A stretch of 64,000 bases of DNA, taken from NCBI RefSeq assembly GCF_014648595.1, contig NZ_BMRK01000003.1, positions 251,287-315,286 of the forward strand, in the 5' to 3' direction. A model generated the notes under the pieces. It had not been told where the DNA came from, did no database searches, and was given only the letters and a program-made list of their open reading frames with translations. Within the stretch, counting starts at the first letter, position 1, and each line of letters opens with the position of its first letter. Shown here one piece after another: positions 27,599-35,265 of this stretch. A program made the position numbers and the translations under genes. The stretch is from Nocardioides luteus (lineage in GTDB: Bacteria; Actinomycetota; Actinomycetes; Propionibacteriales; Nocardioidaceae).

Positions 27599-28545
27599 GG
27601 CGCCTCGCCGCCGGTCTGGCGGTCGCCGCGATCGGGCTGACCGGGCTCGTCGGGCTCGGCGCCCCGGGCCCGGCGGCCGCCGCCCCGTCCTCGTCCCGCC
27701 CGGCGCCGGCCCTGGACATCCTGACCCACAACATCGCGATGCTCCCCGGCATCCTGGGCGGCAAGGCGAACGCCACCCGCGCCGACCTGTTCGCCGAGGC
27801 CGACCACGTACGCGGTCACGACATCGTGGTGCTCCAGGAGGCGTTCGCCAACGGTCCGTCGGAGACGATCAAGTCGCGGCTCTCGGCCCAGTATCCGCAC
27901 CAGACGCCGGTCCTCGGCCGGTCCCGGTCGGGCTGGGACGAGACGCTCGGCTCCTACTCCGCGCTCACTCCCGAGGACGGCGGCGTGACGATCCTGAGCC
28001 GGTGGCCGATCACCCACCGGACGCAGTACGTCTACGCCGACGGCTGCGACGCCGACTGGTTCTCCAACAAGGGCTTCGTCTACGCCCGCCTCGAGGTCGA
28101 GGGACGTCCGGTCCACGTCGTCGGCACGCACGTGCAGGCCGAGGCGGCGCTGTGCGCGGACGCGTCGGCGACCCGGGCGAAGCAGTTCGCCGAGCTCGAC
28201 GGCTTCCTCGACGGGCTCGCGATCCCGGCCGACGAGCCGATCGTGATCGCCGGCGACCTCAACGTCGTCCGGGAGTCGCCGGAGTACGCCGCGATGCTCT
28301 CCGCGCTCGACGTCACCGCACCGACCTTCGCCGGCCACCCCTACAGCTGGGACCCGGAGACCAACCCGCTGGCGAGCTCCGGCGGGCGCGAGCAGCTCGA
28401 CTACGTGCTGTTCCGCCGTGGCCACGCGCAGCCCCGGGGCTGGACCAACACCACGCTGACCCCGGCCTCGCCGCCGTGGTCGTACCTCGGGACGACCTAC
28501 ACCGACTACTCCGACCACTACCCGGTCCAGGGAAAGACGTCGTGA
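27595..28545 (+). CDS. Secreted sphingomyelinase-type phosphodiesterase (endonuclease/exonuclease/phosphatase fold)
   Basis: 316 residues, signal peptide to about Ala30. Metal and catalytic residues of bacterial neutral sphingomyelinases are in place: Asn46 in THNIAMLPG, Glu82 in VVLQEAF, the GDLNV loop, and His308 in YSDHYPV. The HNxxxLP start and the length match sphingomyelinase C better than DNases of the same fold. It would hydrolyse sphingomyelin to ceramide and phosphocholine, feeding the ceramidase two genes upstream. Both ends overlap the neighbouring genes by four bases. Confidence 0.82.
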   Translation: MRRLAAGLAVAAIGLTGLVGLGAPGPAAAAPSSSRPAPALDILTHNIAMLPGILGGKANATRADLFAEADHVRGHDIVVLQEAFANGPSETIKSRLSAQYPHQTPVLGRSRSGWDETLGSYSALTPEDGGVTILSRWPITHRTQYVYADGCDADWFSNKGFVYARLEVEGRPVHVVGTHVQAEAALCADASATRAKQFAELDGFLDGLAIPADEPIVIAGDLNVVRESPEYAAMLSALDVTAPTFAGHPYSWDPETNPLASSGGREQLDYVLFRRGHAQPRGWTNTTLTPASPPWSYLGTTYTDYSDHYPVQGKTS

Positions 28546-29858
28546 GCTGGCAGAACTGGGCAGGCACCGCGCGTGCCGATCCGGCACGCGTGGTCGCGCC
28601 CGCGTCGACCGAGGCGGTGGTGGCCGCCGTCAAGGAGGCCTCCCGCGACCGGCTGAAGGTGCGGATGATCGGCTCCGGACACTCGTTCACCGGCGCGGCG
28701 GTCGCGCCCGGCGTACAGCTCGTGCCGGACCGGCTCGACGGCGTCCACTCGGTCGATCGCGAGTCCGGCCTGGTGACGGTCGACGCCGGCATCCCGCTGC
28801 ACCGGCTCAACCCGATCCTGGCCGGCCACGAGCTGGCGATGGAGATCCTCGGCGACATCGACCGGCAGACCCTCGCCGGCGCGATCTCGACCGGCACCCA
28901 CGGCAGCGGCGCGGCCTTCGGCAACATCTCCACACAGGTACGCGGCCTCGAGCTCGTGCTCGCCGACGGCTCGGTCGTGCAGTGCTCGGCGACCGAGCGG
29001 CCGGAGCTCTTCGAGGCCGCCCGGGTCTCCTTCGGCGCGCTCGGCGTGATCACCAAGGTCACGCTGCAGTGCGTGCCGCTCTACGCGCTGCACGCCGTCG
29101 ACGCCGCTGCCCCGCTGGACGAGGTGCTCGACGGCGTCGACGACCTGGTGGCCGCCAACGACCACTTCGAGTTCTTCTGGTTCCCGCACACGACCACCGC
29201 GCTCGCCCGGCGCTTCAACCGGCTGCCGGGCGACACCGAGCTGCGCCCGATGAGCCGGCTGGTGCAGACGCTCGACGACCGGATCGTCACGAATGTCGGG
29301 TTCGAGGCGATGCTGCGCGTCGGCACCCGGTTCCCGCGGCTGGTCCCCGGGATCACCCGGTTCGTGACCAAGGCGATCTCCGCTCGCGACTTCACCGACC
29401 TGGCGCCGAACGTGTTCGCCTCCGAGCGCAACGTACGTTTCCGTGAGGGGGAGTACTTCGTCCCGCGTGACGCCCTCGTGCCGGCGCTGCGCGAGCTCAA
29501 GCGGTGGGTCGACACCCACGACGAGCCGGTCTCGTTCCCCTTCGAGGTCCGGTTCGTACGCCACGACGACATCTGGCTCTCGCCGGCCTACGAGCGCGAC
29601 TCGGCCGTCGTGGCCTTCCACCAGTACCACCGGATGCCGCACGAGCGCTGGTTCAGCGTCTGCGAGGACGTCCTCGGCGCCGCCGGCGGCCGGCCCCACT
29701 GGGGCAAGATGCACCGGCTCGACGCGAGCGCTCTGCGTGAGGTCTATCCCCGTTTCGACGACTTCGTCGCGCTCCGCGACCGGCTCGACCCCACCGGCAT
29801 CTTCGCCAACCCCTATCTCGACCGGCTGCTCGGCCCGGCTCCGGAGGCCTCTTCATGA
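28542..29858 (+). CDS. FAD-linked oxidase, D-arabinono-1,4-lactone oxidase family
   Basis: 438 residues of the vanillyl-alcohol-oxidase superfamily: the FAD-binding loop IGSGHSFTGAA near residue 45, an AGAISTGTHGSG segment, and the C-terminal ALO-domain motif PHWGKMH. No signal peptide, so cytoplasmic. Family members oxidise sugar lactones or alditols at a hydroxyl using oxygen. The GTG start lies in a GTGA overlap with the sphingomyelinase stop. In this operon an alcohol group of a sphingoid base is a conceivable substrate, which is speculation; sugar-acid oxidation is the default reading. Confidence 0.85.
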   Translation: MSWQNWAGTARADPARVVAPASTEAVVAAVKEASRDRLKVRMIGSGHSFTGAAVAPGVQLVPDRLDGVHSVDRESGLVTVDAGIPLHRLNPILAGHELAMEILGDIDRQTLAGAISTGTHGSGAAFGNISTQVRGLELVLADGSVVQCSATERPELFEAARVSFGALGVITKVTLQCVPLYALHAVDAAAPLDEVLDGVDDLVAANDHFEFFWFPHTTTALARRFNRLPGDTELRPMSRLVQTLDDRIVTNVGFEAMLRVGTRFPRLVPGITRFVTKAISARDFTDLAPNVFASERNVRFREGEYFVPRDALVPALRELKRWVDTHDEPVSFPFEVRFVRHDDIWLSPAYERDSAVVAFHQYHRMPHERWFSVCEDVLGAAGGRPHWGKMHRLDASALREVYPRFDDFVALRDRLDPTGIFANPYLDRLLGPAPEASS

Positions 29859-31063
29859 CGCTCGCCCCGCTCGACGGCCCGGCACATACGCCGTGGCCCG
29901 AGCTCCTCGCCGCGACAGCACACCTGGACCCGCCGTTCGCGGTGCTCGACCTCGCGGCGGTACGTACCAACGCCCATCAGCTGGTGCAGCGGGCCGCCGG
30001 GAAGCCGATCCGGGTCGCCAGCAAGTCGATCCGGGTCCGCTCGATGATCCGGGACGCGCTGGAGCTTCCCGGGATGTCCGGCATCCTCGCCTTCACCCTG
30101 CCCGAGGCGCTCTGGCTCGCCGAGGAGCACGACGACGTCGTGGTCGGCTACCCCACCACCCACCGCGAGGCCCTGGAGCGGCTGGCCGAGGACGAGCTGC
30201 TCGCCTCCCGGATCACGCTGATGGTCGACAGCCCCGAGCATCTCGACCTGACGGCCCGGATCGTCGGGCCGGACGGACCGCCGATCCGAATCTGCCTGGA
30301 GCTCGACGTCTCGCTCCGCCTGGCCGGCGGGCGGCTCCACGTCGGCGCCCGCCGCTCGCCCGTGCGTACCCCGGAGGAGGCCGCCGCGCTCGCCCGCGAG
30401 GTCGTCGCGCACCCGCGCTTCGAGCTGGTCGGCCTGATGGGCTACGAGGGCCAGATCGCGGGCGTCGGCGACAACCAGCCCGGACTGGCCCGCTACGCCG
30501 TCCGGGCGATGCAGCGCCGGTCGGCTGCCGAGCTCGCCGAGCGCCGCGCCGAGGCCGTCGCCGCCGTACGCAGCGTGGCACCGCTCGAGTTCGTCAACGG
30601 TGGGGGCACCGGCAGTCTCGAGCTCACCGCCGCCGAGCCCGCCGTCACGGAGGTGGCGGCCGGGTCCGGCCTGTTCGCACCGCGGCTGTTCGACTTCTAC
30701 ACCCGCTTCCACCCGCAGCCCGCGGCGTACTTCGTCCTGTCGGTCGTACGCCGCCCCTCACCGCGCCACGCCACGGTGCTCGGCGGCGGCTGGGTCGCCT
30801 CCGGCGCCGCCGGCAAGGACCGGCTGCCCACGCCGGTCTGGCCGCCGGGTCTGTCGCTGGTCGACCAGGAGGGCGCCGGCGAGGTGCAGACGCCCCTGGT
30901 CGGCGAGCGGGTGGCCGACCTCGGTCTGGGCGACCACGTCTGGTTCCGCCACACCAAGGCGGGCGAGCTGTCCGAGCACGTCGACGAGATGGTCCTCGTC
31001 GACGGCGACCGGATCGTCGGCGTCGTGCCCACCTATCGCGGCGAGGGGAAGACGTTCCTCTGA
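29855..31063 (+). CDS. PLP-dependent aldolase/deaminase of the alanine racemase fold (D-threonine aldolase-like)
   Basis: 402 residues of fold-type III: the PLP lysine is Lys57 in RVASKSIR, followed by strands of the TIM barrel (MVDSPEHLDL, ICLELDVSL, GLMGYEGQIAG) and a beta-domain with GDHVWFRHTKAGELSEH. This resembles D-threonine aldolase and D-serine dehydratase relatives, often annotated amino acid deaminase/aldolase. The substrate would be a D-configured amino acid, probably with a 3-hydroxyl. It starts in an ATGA overlap with the oxidase and is the last gene of the operon; the TetR gene converges two bases after its stop. Confidence 0.82.
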   Translation: MTLAPLDGPAHTPWPELLAATAHLDPPFAVLDLAAVRTNAHQLVQRAAGKPIRVASKSIRVRSMIRDALELPGMSGILAFTLPEALWLAEEHDDVVVGYPTTHREALERLAEDELLASRITLMVDSPEHLDLTARIVGPDGPPIRICLELDVSLRLAGGRLHVGARRSPVRTPEEAAALAREVVAHPRFELVGLMGYEGQIAGVGDNQPGLARYAVRAMQRRSAAELAERRAEAVAAVRSVAPLEFVNGGGTGSLELTAAEPAVTEVAAGSGLFAPRLFDFYTRFHPQPAAYFVLSVVRRPSPRHATVLGGGWVASGAAGKDRLPTPVWPPGLSLVDQEGAGEVQTPLVGERVADLGLGDHVWFRHTKAGELSEHVDEMVLVDGDRIVGVVPTYRGEGKTFL

Positions 31064-31065
31064 TC

Positions 31066-31665
31066 TCAGCCCTGCTGCTCGACCAGCCCCAGCAGCTGGG
31101 TGGCAGCGAGGTCGACGGCGGCGCCGGCGGTCTCCGCGTCGCCCTCGTTGAGGTAGAGGAGGGTGAGGCCGTCGAGGATCGCGGTCAGGTAGCGCGCGAG
31201 CACGGCGTCGTCGACCTTCCAGGTGATCCCGGCGGTGGTCGCCAGCCGCTCGATGATCTCGGTCTGCGCCTCGAGGTAGGTGCGGTACTGCGTGCGTGCG
31301 AACTCGGCCAGTGCGGGGTTGCGCGTCGCGTACTGCGTCAGCTCGTAGGTCACCCGGTGCTCGTCGGGGTTGTCGAGGACGTGCTGCCAGTAGTAGGCCA
31401 GCCCGCCGCGCAGCTTCTCCTCGAACGTGCCTTCGCCCGAGATGATCTCGAGGGCCGGGGCCAGCGTATGGCTGGTGATCGTGGTGATCACCTGCTCCAG
31501 CAGCTCCTCCTTGGAGCGGAAGCAGTAGTGGAACGTGCCGAGCGACATGTCCGCCTCGGCCACGATCGCTCGCGTGGTCGCCTGGGCGACACCCTCGCGC
31601 GCCATCACCCGGATCGCGGCCTGCACCAGCAGCCGCCGCCGCTCGTCCGCCGCCACCCTCGCCAT
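31066..31665 (-). CDS. TetR-family transcriptional regulator
   Basis: 199 residues with the usual N-terminal helix-turn-helix (LLVQAAIRVMAREG, then RAIVAEADMSLGTFHYCF) and a helical ligand domain. Start at 31665 matches the family; a much longer open frame upstream is antisense to the MFS gene and rejected. It converges on the sphingolipid operon and diverges from the MFS gene 78 bp away, so it is more likely to control the MFS gene. A role in the operon is possible but not shown. Confidence 0.88.
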   Translation of the reverse strand: MARVAADERRRLLVQAAIRVMAREGVAQATTRAIVAEADMSLGTFHYCFRSKEELLEQVITTITSHTLAPALEIISGEGTFEEKLRGGLAYYWQHVLDNPDEHRVTYELTQYATRNPALAEFARTQYRTYLEAQTEIIERLATTAGITWKVDDAVLARYLTAILDGLTLLYLNEGDAETAGAAVDLAATQLLGLVEQQG

Positions 31666-31743
31666 GCGACCAAGACTAGCGTCCAAGTCATGGGCGGGCT
31701 CCCGGGGTGGCGATGAGCGGGCTCCACCGGATTCACTAGGCCG

Positions 31744-33045
31744 GTGGCATCCTCCCCCACCTCCCTCTGGCACACCCTGCTCCACCTCCGCGGCAACCCG
31801 CGGGCGTGCGTGTGGACCGAACCCATGTGGGGCCTCTCGATGGCCCTGGTGCTGCCCTACCTCTCGGTCTTCATGCTCGTGCTCGGCCTGGAGGACGCGC
31901 AGATCGGCCTGCTCGCGACCGTCGGGATGGTCTCCCAGGTGGCCTTCGGGCTCGCCGGCGGCATCATCACCGACCGGATGGGTCGCCGGCTGACGACAGC
32001 GCTCTTCGACGTGATCGCCTACGTGATCCCGTGCCTGATCTGGGCGGTCGCGCAGGACTTCTGGGCCTTCCTGGCCGCGTCGCTGCTCAACGGCGCGCTC
32101 CAAGTCACCCAGAACGCCTGGGACTGCCTGCTGGTCGAGGACGCCGAGCGCGACCAGATCACCGGCATCTACTCGCTGGTGCGCGTCGCCTCCGACTTCT
32201 CGGCGCTCTTCGCCCCGATCGCCGCCTTCATGGTCGCCCGGTTCGGCCTGGAGCCGGCGGTGCGCGTGCTCTTCGTCAACGCCGCGGTCGTGATGTTGGC
32301 CAAGGCCGTCCTGCTGTACGCCTACTCCACCGAGACACGACGGGGCCGGATGCGCATGGCAGAGACCCGGAGCGTGAGCCTCTGGCGGCTCTTCGCCGGC
32401 TACGGCGACGCGGTCCGCCTGCTCGCCCGTTCGCACGGCTCGCTGCTGGCCCTGGCCATCGCCACGCTCGTCGCCGCGGTCACCCTCGTCAACGGCACCT
32501 TCTGGCAGGTCCTGGTCAGCCGGCACCTGCTCGTGCCCGACCCGGTGCTGCCCTTCTTCCCGATGGTGCGCTCGCTGCTCTCGGTGCTCTTCCTCTTCAC
32601 CCTGATCCGCAGGCTGACCTCGGGGCACGACCTCAAGTACGCGACCCTGTGGGGCTTCGGCGTCTACCTCGCCGGACAGCTGCTGCTCGTCGCCATCCCG
32701 ACGTCCGCGGGCGGCGCCGACCTCAGGACGTACGCACTGCTCGGGGTGTGTCTCCTCCTGGACGCCTTCGGCGTCGGGATGCTCTTCATGCTCTCGGAGT
32801 CGCTCGTCGCCTTCCACGTCGACGAGGCCGAGCGGTCGCGGGTGATGGCGCTGCAGCGCACCGCGATCATGCTGGCCGCCGCACCGTTCGGCTGGATCTC
32901 CGGCTGGCTCTCCGGCATCGACCGCACCTACCCGTTCTGGCTGACCGCCGCGCTCCTCCTGATCGGCCTGGTGACCACCGTCTTCTGGTGGGCTGGTCCG
33001 CATGCGGAGCCGACCGCGGAGAACGGGGCCGCTGGCGGGGCCTGA
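31744..33045 (+). CDS. MFS transporter
   Basis: 433 residues with about twelve membrane helices; the cytoplasmic loop after helix two reads ITDRMGRRLTTALFD, the MFS motif A. Similar to multidrug-type MFS proteins; the substrate is not evident. GTG start, since no ATG lies near the first hydrophobic segment. Divergent from the TetR gene. It could carry products of the adjacent lipid operon or be an efflux pump. The tRNA terminator hairpin downstream also ends this message. Confidence 0.82.
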   Translation: MASSPTSLWHTLLHLRGNPRACVWTEPMWGLSMALVLPYLSVFMLVLGLEDAQIGLLATVGMVSQVAFGLAGGIITDRMGRRLTTALFDVIAYVIPCLIWAVAQDFWAFLAASLLNGALQVTQNAWDCLLVEDAERDQITGIYSLVRVASDFSALFAPIAAFMVARFGLEPAVRVLFVNAAVVMLAKAVLLYAYSTETRRGRMRMAETRSVSLWRLFAGYGDAVRLLARSHGSLLALAIATLVAAVTLVNGTFWQVLVSRHLLVPDPVLPFFPMVRSLLSVLFLFTLIRRLTSGHDLKYATLWGFGVYLAGQLLLVAIPTSAGGADLRTYALLGVCLLLDAFGVGMLFMLSESLVAFHVDEAERSRVMALQRTAIMLAAAPFGWISGWLSGIDRTYPFWLTAALLLIGLVTTVFWWAGPHAEPTAENGAAGGA

Positions 33046-33076
33046 GGGCAGGTCGGCTCGGCTGCAGGCAACAGAA

Positions 33077-33101
33077 AAGCCCCAGCCGATGGCTGGGGCT
33101 T
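33077..33101 (-). terminator. Rho-independent terminator of tRNA-Thr
   Basis: An 11-bp perfect stem (33077-33087 with 33091-33101) with a three-base loop; on the minus strand it is followed directly by TTTTCTGTT. It lies five bases beyond the tRNA 3' end and also faces the end of the convergent MFS gene. Confidence 0.9.
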
Positions 33102-33105
33102 GCTG

Positions 33106-33178
33106 AGCCGCCTGTCGGAATCGAACCGACGACCTATTCATTACGAGTGAATCGCTCTGCCGACTGAGCTAAGGCGGC
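33106..33178 (-). tRNA. tRNA-Thr (anticodon CGT)
   Basis: The minus strand folds into a complete cloverleaf: acceptor GCCGCCT/AGGCGGC, D arm with AGCTCAGTCGGCAGAGC, anticodon stem ATTCA/TGAAT around loop CTCGTAA (anticodon CGT, decoding ACG), and a T arm with GGTTCGATTCC. The discriminator base is T and CCA is not encoded. A T-rich terminator follows. Confidence 0.95.
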
Positions 33179-33191
33179 GTACCGTCATCCG

Positions 33192-33350
33192 TTACCGCAT
33201 GAAGCGGTTCTGGTTGAGCGGACCGGATGAGTGTACCGAGACTGCTCGCTCGACACTAAAACGGTGCGCCTCGACGTGCTCGTCGATGGTCATGCGGGTG
33301 GGCTTGCCCTTGCCGATGAGGCGGCCCAGGCGGCGGACGCCGTGCTTCAT
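33192..33350 (-). CDS. Possible 52-residue basic small protein
   Basis: Reads MKHGVRRLGRLIGKGKP and on to NQNRFMR. A GGGGAG lies about ten bases before the ATG, and the first ~30 codons have the G/C-ending bias of real genes, while the last 20 do not, so it may be a truncated gene whose tail was replaced. It diverges from the LysR gene, a position where LysR target genes often sit. No known domain. Confidence 0.4.
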   Translation of the reverse strand: MKHGVRRLGRLIGKGKPTRMTIDEHVEAHRFSVERAVSVHSSGPLNQNRFMR

Positions 33351-33464
33351 TATTGCTCTGCTCCCCTTTGAACATGGATCTACCACCGACTGCGGACGCA
33401 GTGGTGGTAAGTCAATGATGGCGGCAGGCAAGTCATAGAGGTAGGCGATCTTTCCTAGAAAAGA

Positions 33465-33481
33465 CATAGGATGTTTCTATG
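33465..33481. promoter_or_regulatory. LysR-box dyad overlapping the LysR start codon
   Basis: CATAG (33465-33469) and CTATG (33477-33481) form a perfect dyad with a seven-base centre, containing the T-N11-A pattern of LysR sites. The right arm includes the LysR ATG, which suits autorepression. Another CATAG at 33434-33438 lies on the side of the divergent small frame. Confidence 0.45.
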
Positions 33482-34405
33482 TTGTCGCTGCACCAGCTCC
33501 GGGTGTTCCTCGCGGTCTACGAGCACGGCTCGCTGACCGCGGCGGCCGAGGAGCTCGGCTATGCGCAGCCGTCGATCTCGGAGCAGGTCAGAGGTCTCGA
33601 GCGTACGCTCGGTGTCCAGCTCTTCCGGCGGGTCGGGCGCGGCGTGGTGCCGACCGGCGAGGCCGACGAGCTGAGGCCGCACGCGGAGCGTACGGTCGCG
33701 GCCGCCGAGGACGCGCGCAAGGCGGTGCAGGCCGTGAAACAGTTCGAGACCGGGACGATCCGATTCGGGATGTTCGGGATCGCGCGGCTCTACGGCGGCG
33801 CCGGGCTGGTGGCCGACGTGCTCGACCGCTATCCGGGCGTACGCGTCGAGCTCGTCGGCCAGAACTCAGCCGAGGTGCAGGACGACCTGCGCCGCGGGCG
33901 GCTCGAAGCGGCGATGCTGTCGGTCGGCAGCGTCACCGGTGAAGGACTGAAGGTCACCCCGGTCGCGCGCGACGAGCTCGTCTACGTCTCTGCCGACCCT
34001 GCCCACCTGGCCACGCCGGTCACCCCGCACCGGCTCTCCCTGGCCACCCTGGTCATGGCTGACACGACCTGGAGCCGCGAGGACCCCACCCGGGTCACGC
34101 TGCGCAACCTGCTCCACGAGACCGGCCGCAACCCGCCGAGCCGGATCGAGGTCGAGGACATCGAGACGGCCGTCGAGCTGGTCGGCATGGGCTACGCCGA
34201 CGGGGTCGTCCCCAAGGGCGCCGCCGAGCAGCTCCTCCCCCGGCTCGCGCCGAAGGCCGGCTGGGTGTCGCTGCGACCCAGGACGTACGACACCTTCGCC
34301 ATCGTCCACCGCACCGACGCCACCCTCTCCCCCGCCGCCACGCTCATGATCGAGCTCGCCACCAAGCGGATCCAGGCGATCGCGGACCCGGTTCATCCGC
34401 GGTAG
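33479..34405 (+). CDS. LysR-family transcriptional regulator
   Basis: 308 residues, the normal LysR size. The N-terminal helix-turn-helix reads MLSLHQLRVFLAVYEHGSLT and QPSISEQVRGLERTLG; the rest is the periplasmic-binding-protein-like effector domain. A dyad fitting its own operator overlaps the start codon. It diverges from a possible small gene, and a repeat-rich hairpin region follows. The effector and targets are not identifiable. Confidence 0.9.
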   Translation: MLSLHQLRVFLAVYEHGSLTAAAEELGYAQPSISEQVRGLERTLGVQLFRRVGRGVVPTGEADELRPHAERTVAAAEDARKAVQAVKQFETGTIRFGMFGIARLYGGAGLVADVLDRYPGVRVELVGQNSAEVQDDLRRGRLEAAMLSVGSVTGEGLKVTPVARDELVYVSADPAHLATPVTPHRLSLATLVMADTTWSREDPTRVTLRNLLHETGRNPPSRIEVEDIETAVELVGMGYADGVVPKGAAEQLLPRLAPKAGWVSLRPRTYDTFAIVHRTDATLSPAATLMIELATKRIQAIADPVHPR

Positions 34406-34407
34406 CT

Positions 34408-34529
34408 GCTGGTCGAGCCGCGAGCATCAGCGAGCGGGTCGAGACCAACACAGTCCCCTTGAGCGTCGAGGCGGAGGTGTTGGTCTCGACACGGATTCGC
34501 TCGTTCCTCACGAATCCGGCTCGACCAGC
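34408..34529. repeat. Inverted-repeat block with GCTGGTCGAGCC ends
   Basis: Outer perfect 12-bp arms (34408-34419, 34518-34529) enclose inner perfect 14-bp arms (34438-34451, 34477-34490). The outer arms are shared with the block at 62206-62265, so this is a dispersed family. It sits between the convergent LysR and excalibur-protein genes and may end both messages. Confidence 0.7.
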
Positions 34530-34539
34530 GAGCCGGGGG

Positions 34540-35136
34540 TCACTCGCAGCCGTAGCCGTCGTTGTCCCGGTCGAGCCGCCACGGGTCGGAACCGTGGACG
34601 CGGACCGGCTTCTTGCTGTTCGGGATCTCACCGCAGTCGCGGTCGTTGGCCGCAGTGGCGTTGTAGACCTTGTCGCCGTTGGCGTAGGTGTAGTCGAGAC
34701 CGGAGCCGCCAGACGTCGTGCCGCGCTTCTTCAGGTAGAACGCCGCGGAGATGTCGAGCTTGCGCTTGGCGTCGCCGGCGAACTTCCAGCGGAAGTTGCG
34801 GCTGGCCTTGGGCGTCACGACGACGGCGCACTTGCCGTACTTGTTGGTCACGCACGAGCCCACGCTGCTCCAGCGGCTGTTGGCCTTCTTCTGCAGGTGG
34901 ATGCGCTTGCCCTTGACCGCCTTGCGACCCACGGTCAGCTTGCCGACGGGGCGGTAGGACTTCTTGCCGTACTTCTTGGCCGAGACCTTCACGACCTTGG
35001 TCACGACCTTGGCCGCAGCGCCCGGAGGCGTGGCGGCGAGAGCGGGCTGGCTGAGGACAGGAGCGACCGCGATCGCCAGAGCGGCGACGGCGGTGGCAGC
35101 GAAGGCTTTCGTCGTCGAACGGATTCGCTGGTTCAT
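34540..35136 (-). CDS. Secreted excalibur calcium-binding domain protein
   Basis: 198 residues: signal peptide (hydrophobic AFAATAVAALAIAVAPVL, cleavage near AALA), a basic Lys-rich middle domain that looks like a beta-sandwich with a Cys pair, and a C-terminal excalibur motif with DRDCGEIP and DRDNDGYGCE, the DxDxDG loop that binds calcium between two Cys. Such proteins act at the cell surface; function unknown. The ATG at 35136 gives the best signal peptide; a longer frame to 35232 runs through the upstream hairpin and is less likely. Confidence 0.82.
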   Translation of the reverse strand: MNQRIRSTTKAFAATAVAALAIAVAPVLSQPALAATPPGAAAKVVTKVVKVSAKKYGKKSYRPVGKLTVGRKAVKGKRIHLQKKANSRWSSVGSCVTNKYGKCAVVVTPKASRNFRWKFAGDAKRKLDISAAFYLKKRGTTSGGSGLDYTYANGDKVYNATAANDRDCGEIPNSKKPVRVHGSDPWRLDRDNDGYGCE

Positions 35137-35176
35137 GATCACGTGGGCGTGACCCTTCTTCTCGAAGTGACGGATT

Positions 35177-35211
35177 CCGGCTGGATCCTCGTGGTCGGAG
35201 GATCCAGCCGG
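35177..35211 (-). terminator. Hairpin after the TAP-like hydrolase
   Basis: Perfect 13-bp arms (35177-35189, 35199-35211; arm CCGGCTGGATCCT) with a nine-base loop, 55 bp past the hydrolase stop and before the excalibur gene on the same strand. No T-run. It probably separates the two messages. Confidence 0.6.
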
Positions 35212-35265
35212 GGCGTCACGACGAGGACTCACCCCAGATGGGGTATTTGCGGCCGGAAAGCGGCC

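Noticed and set aside
33199-33438. 79-residue plus-strand frame between the tRNA and LysR genes
   Set aside because: Poor codon bias and no ribosome site; the minus-strand small frame in the same place is better supported.
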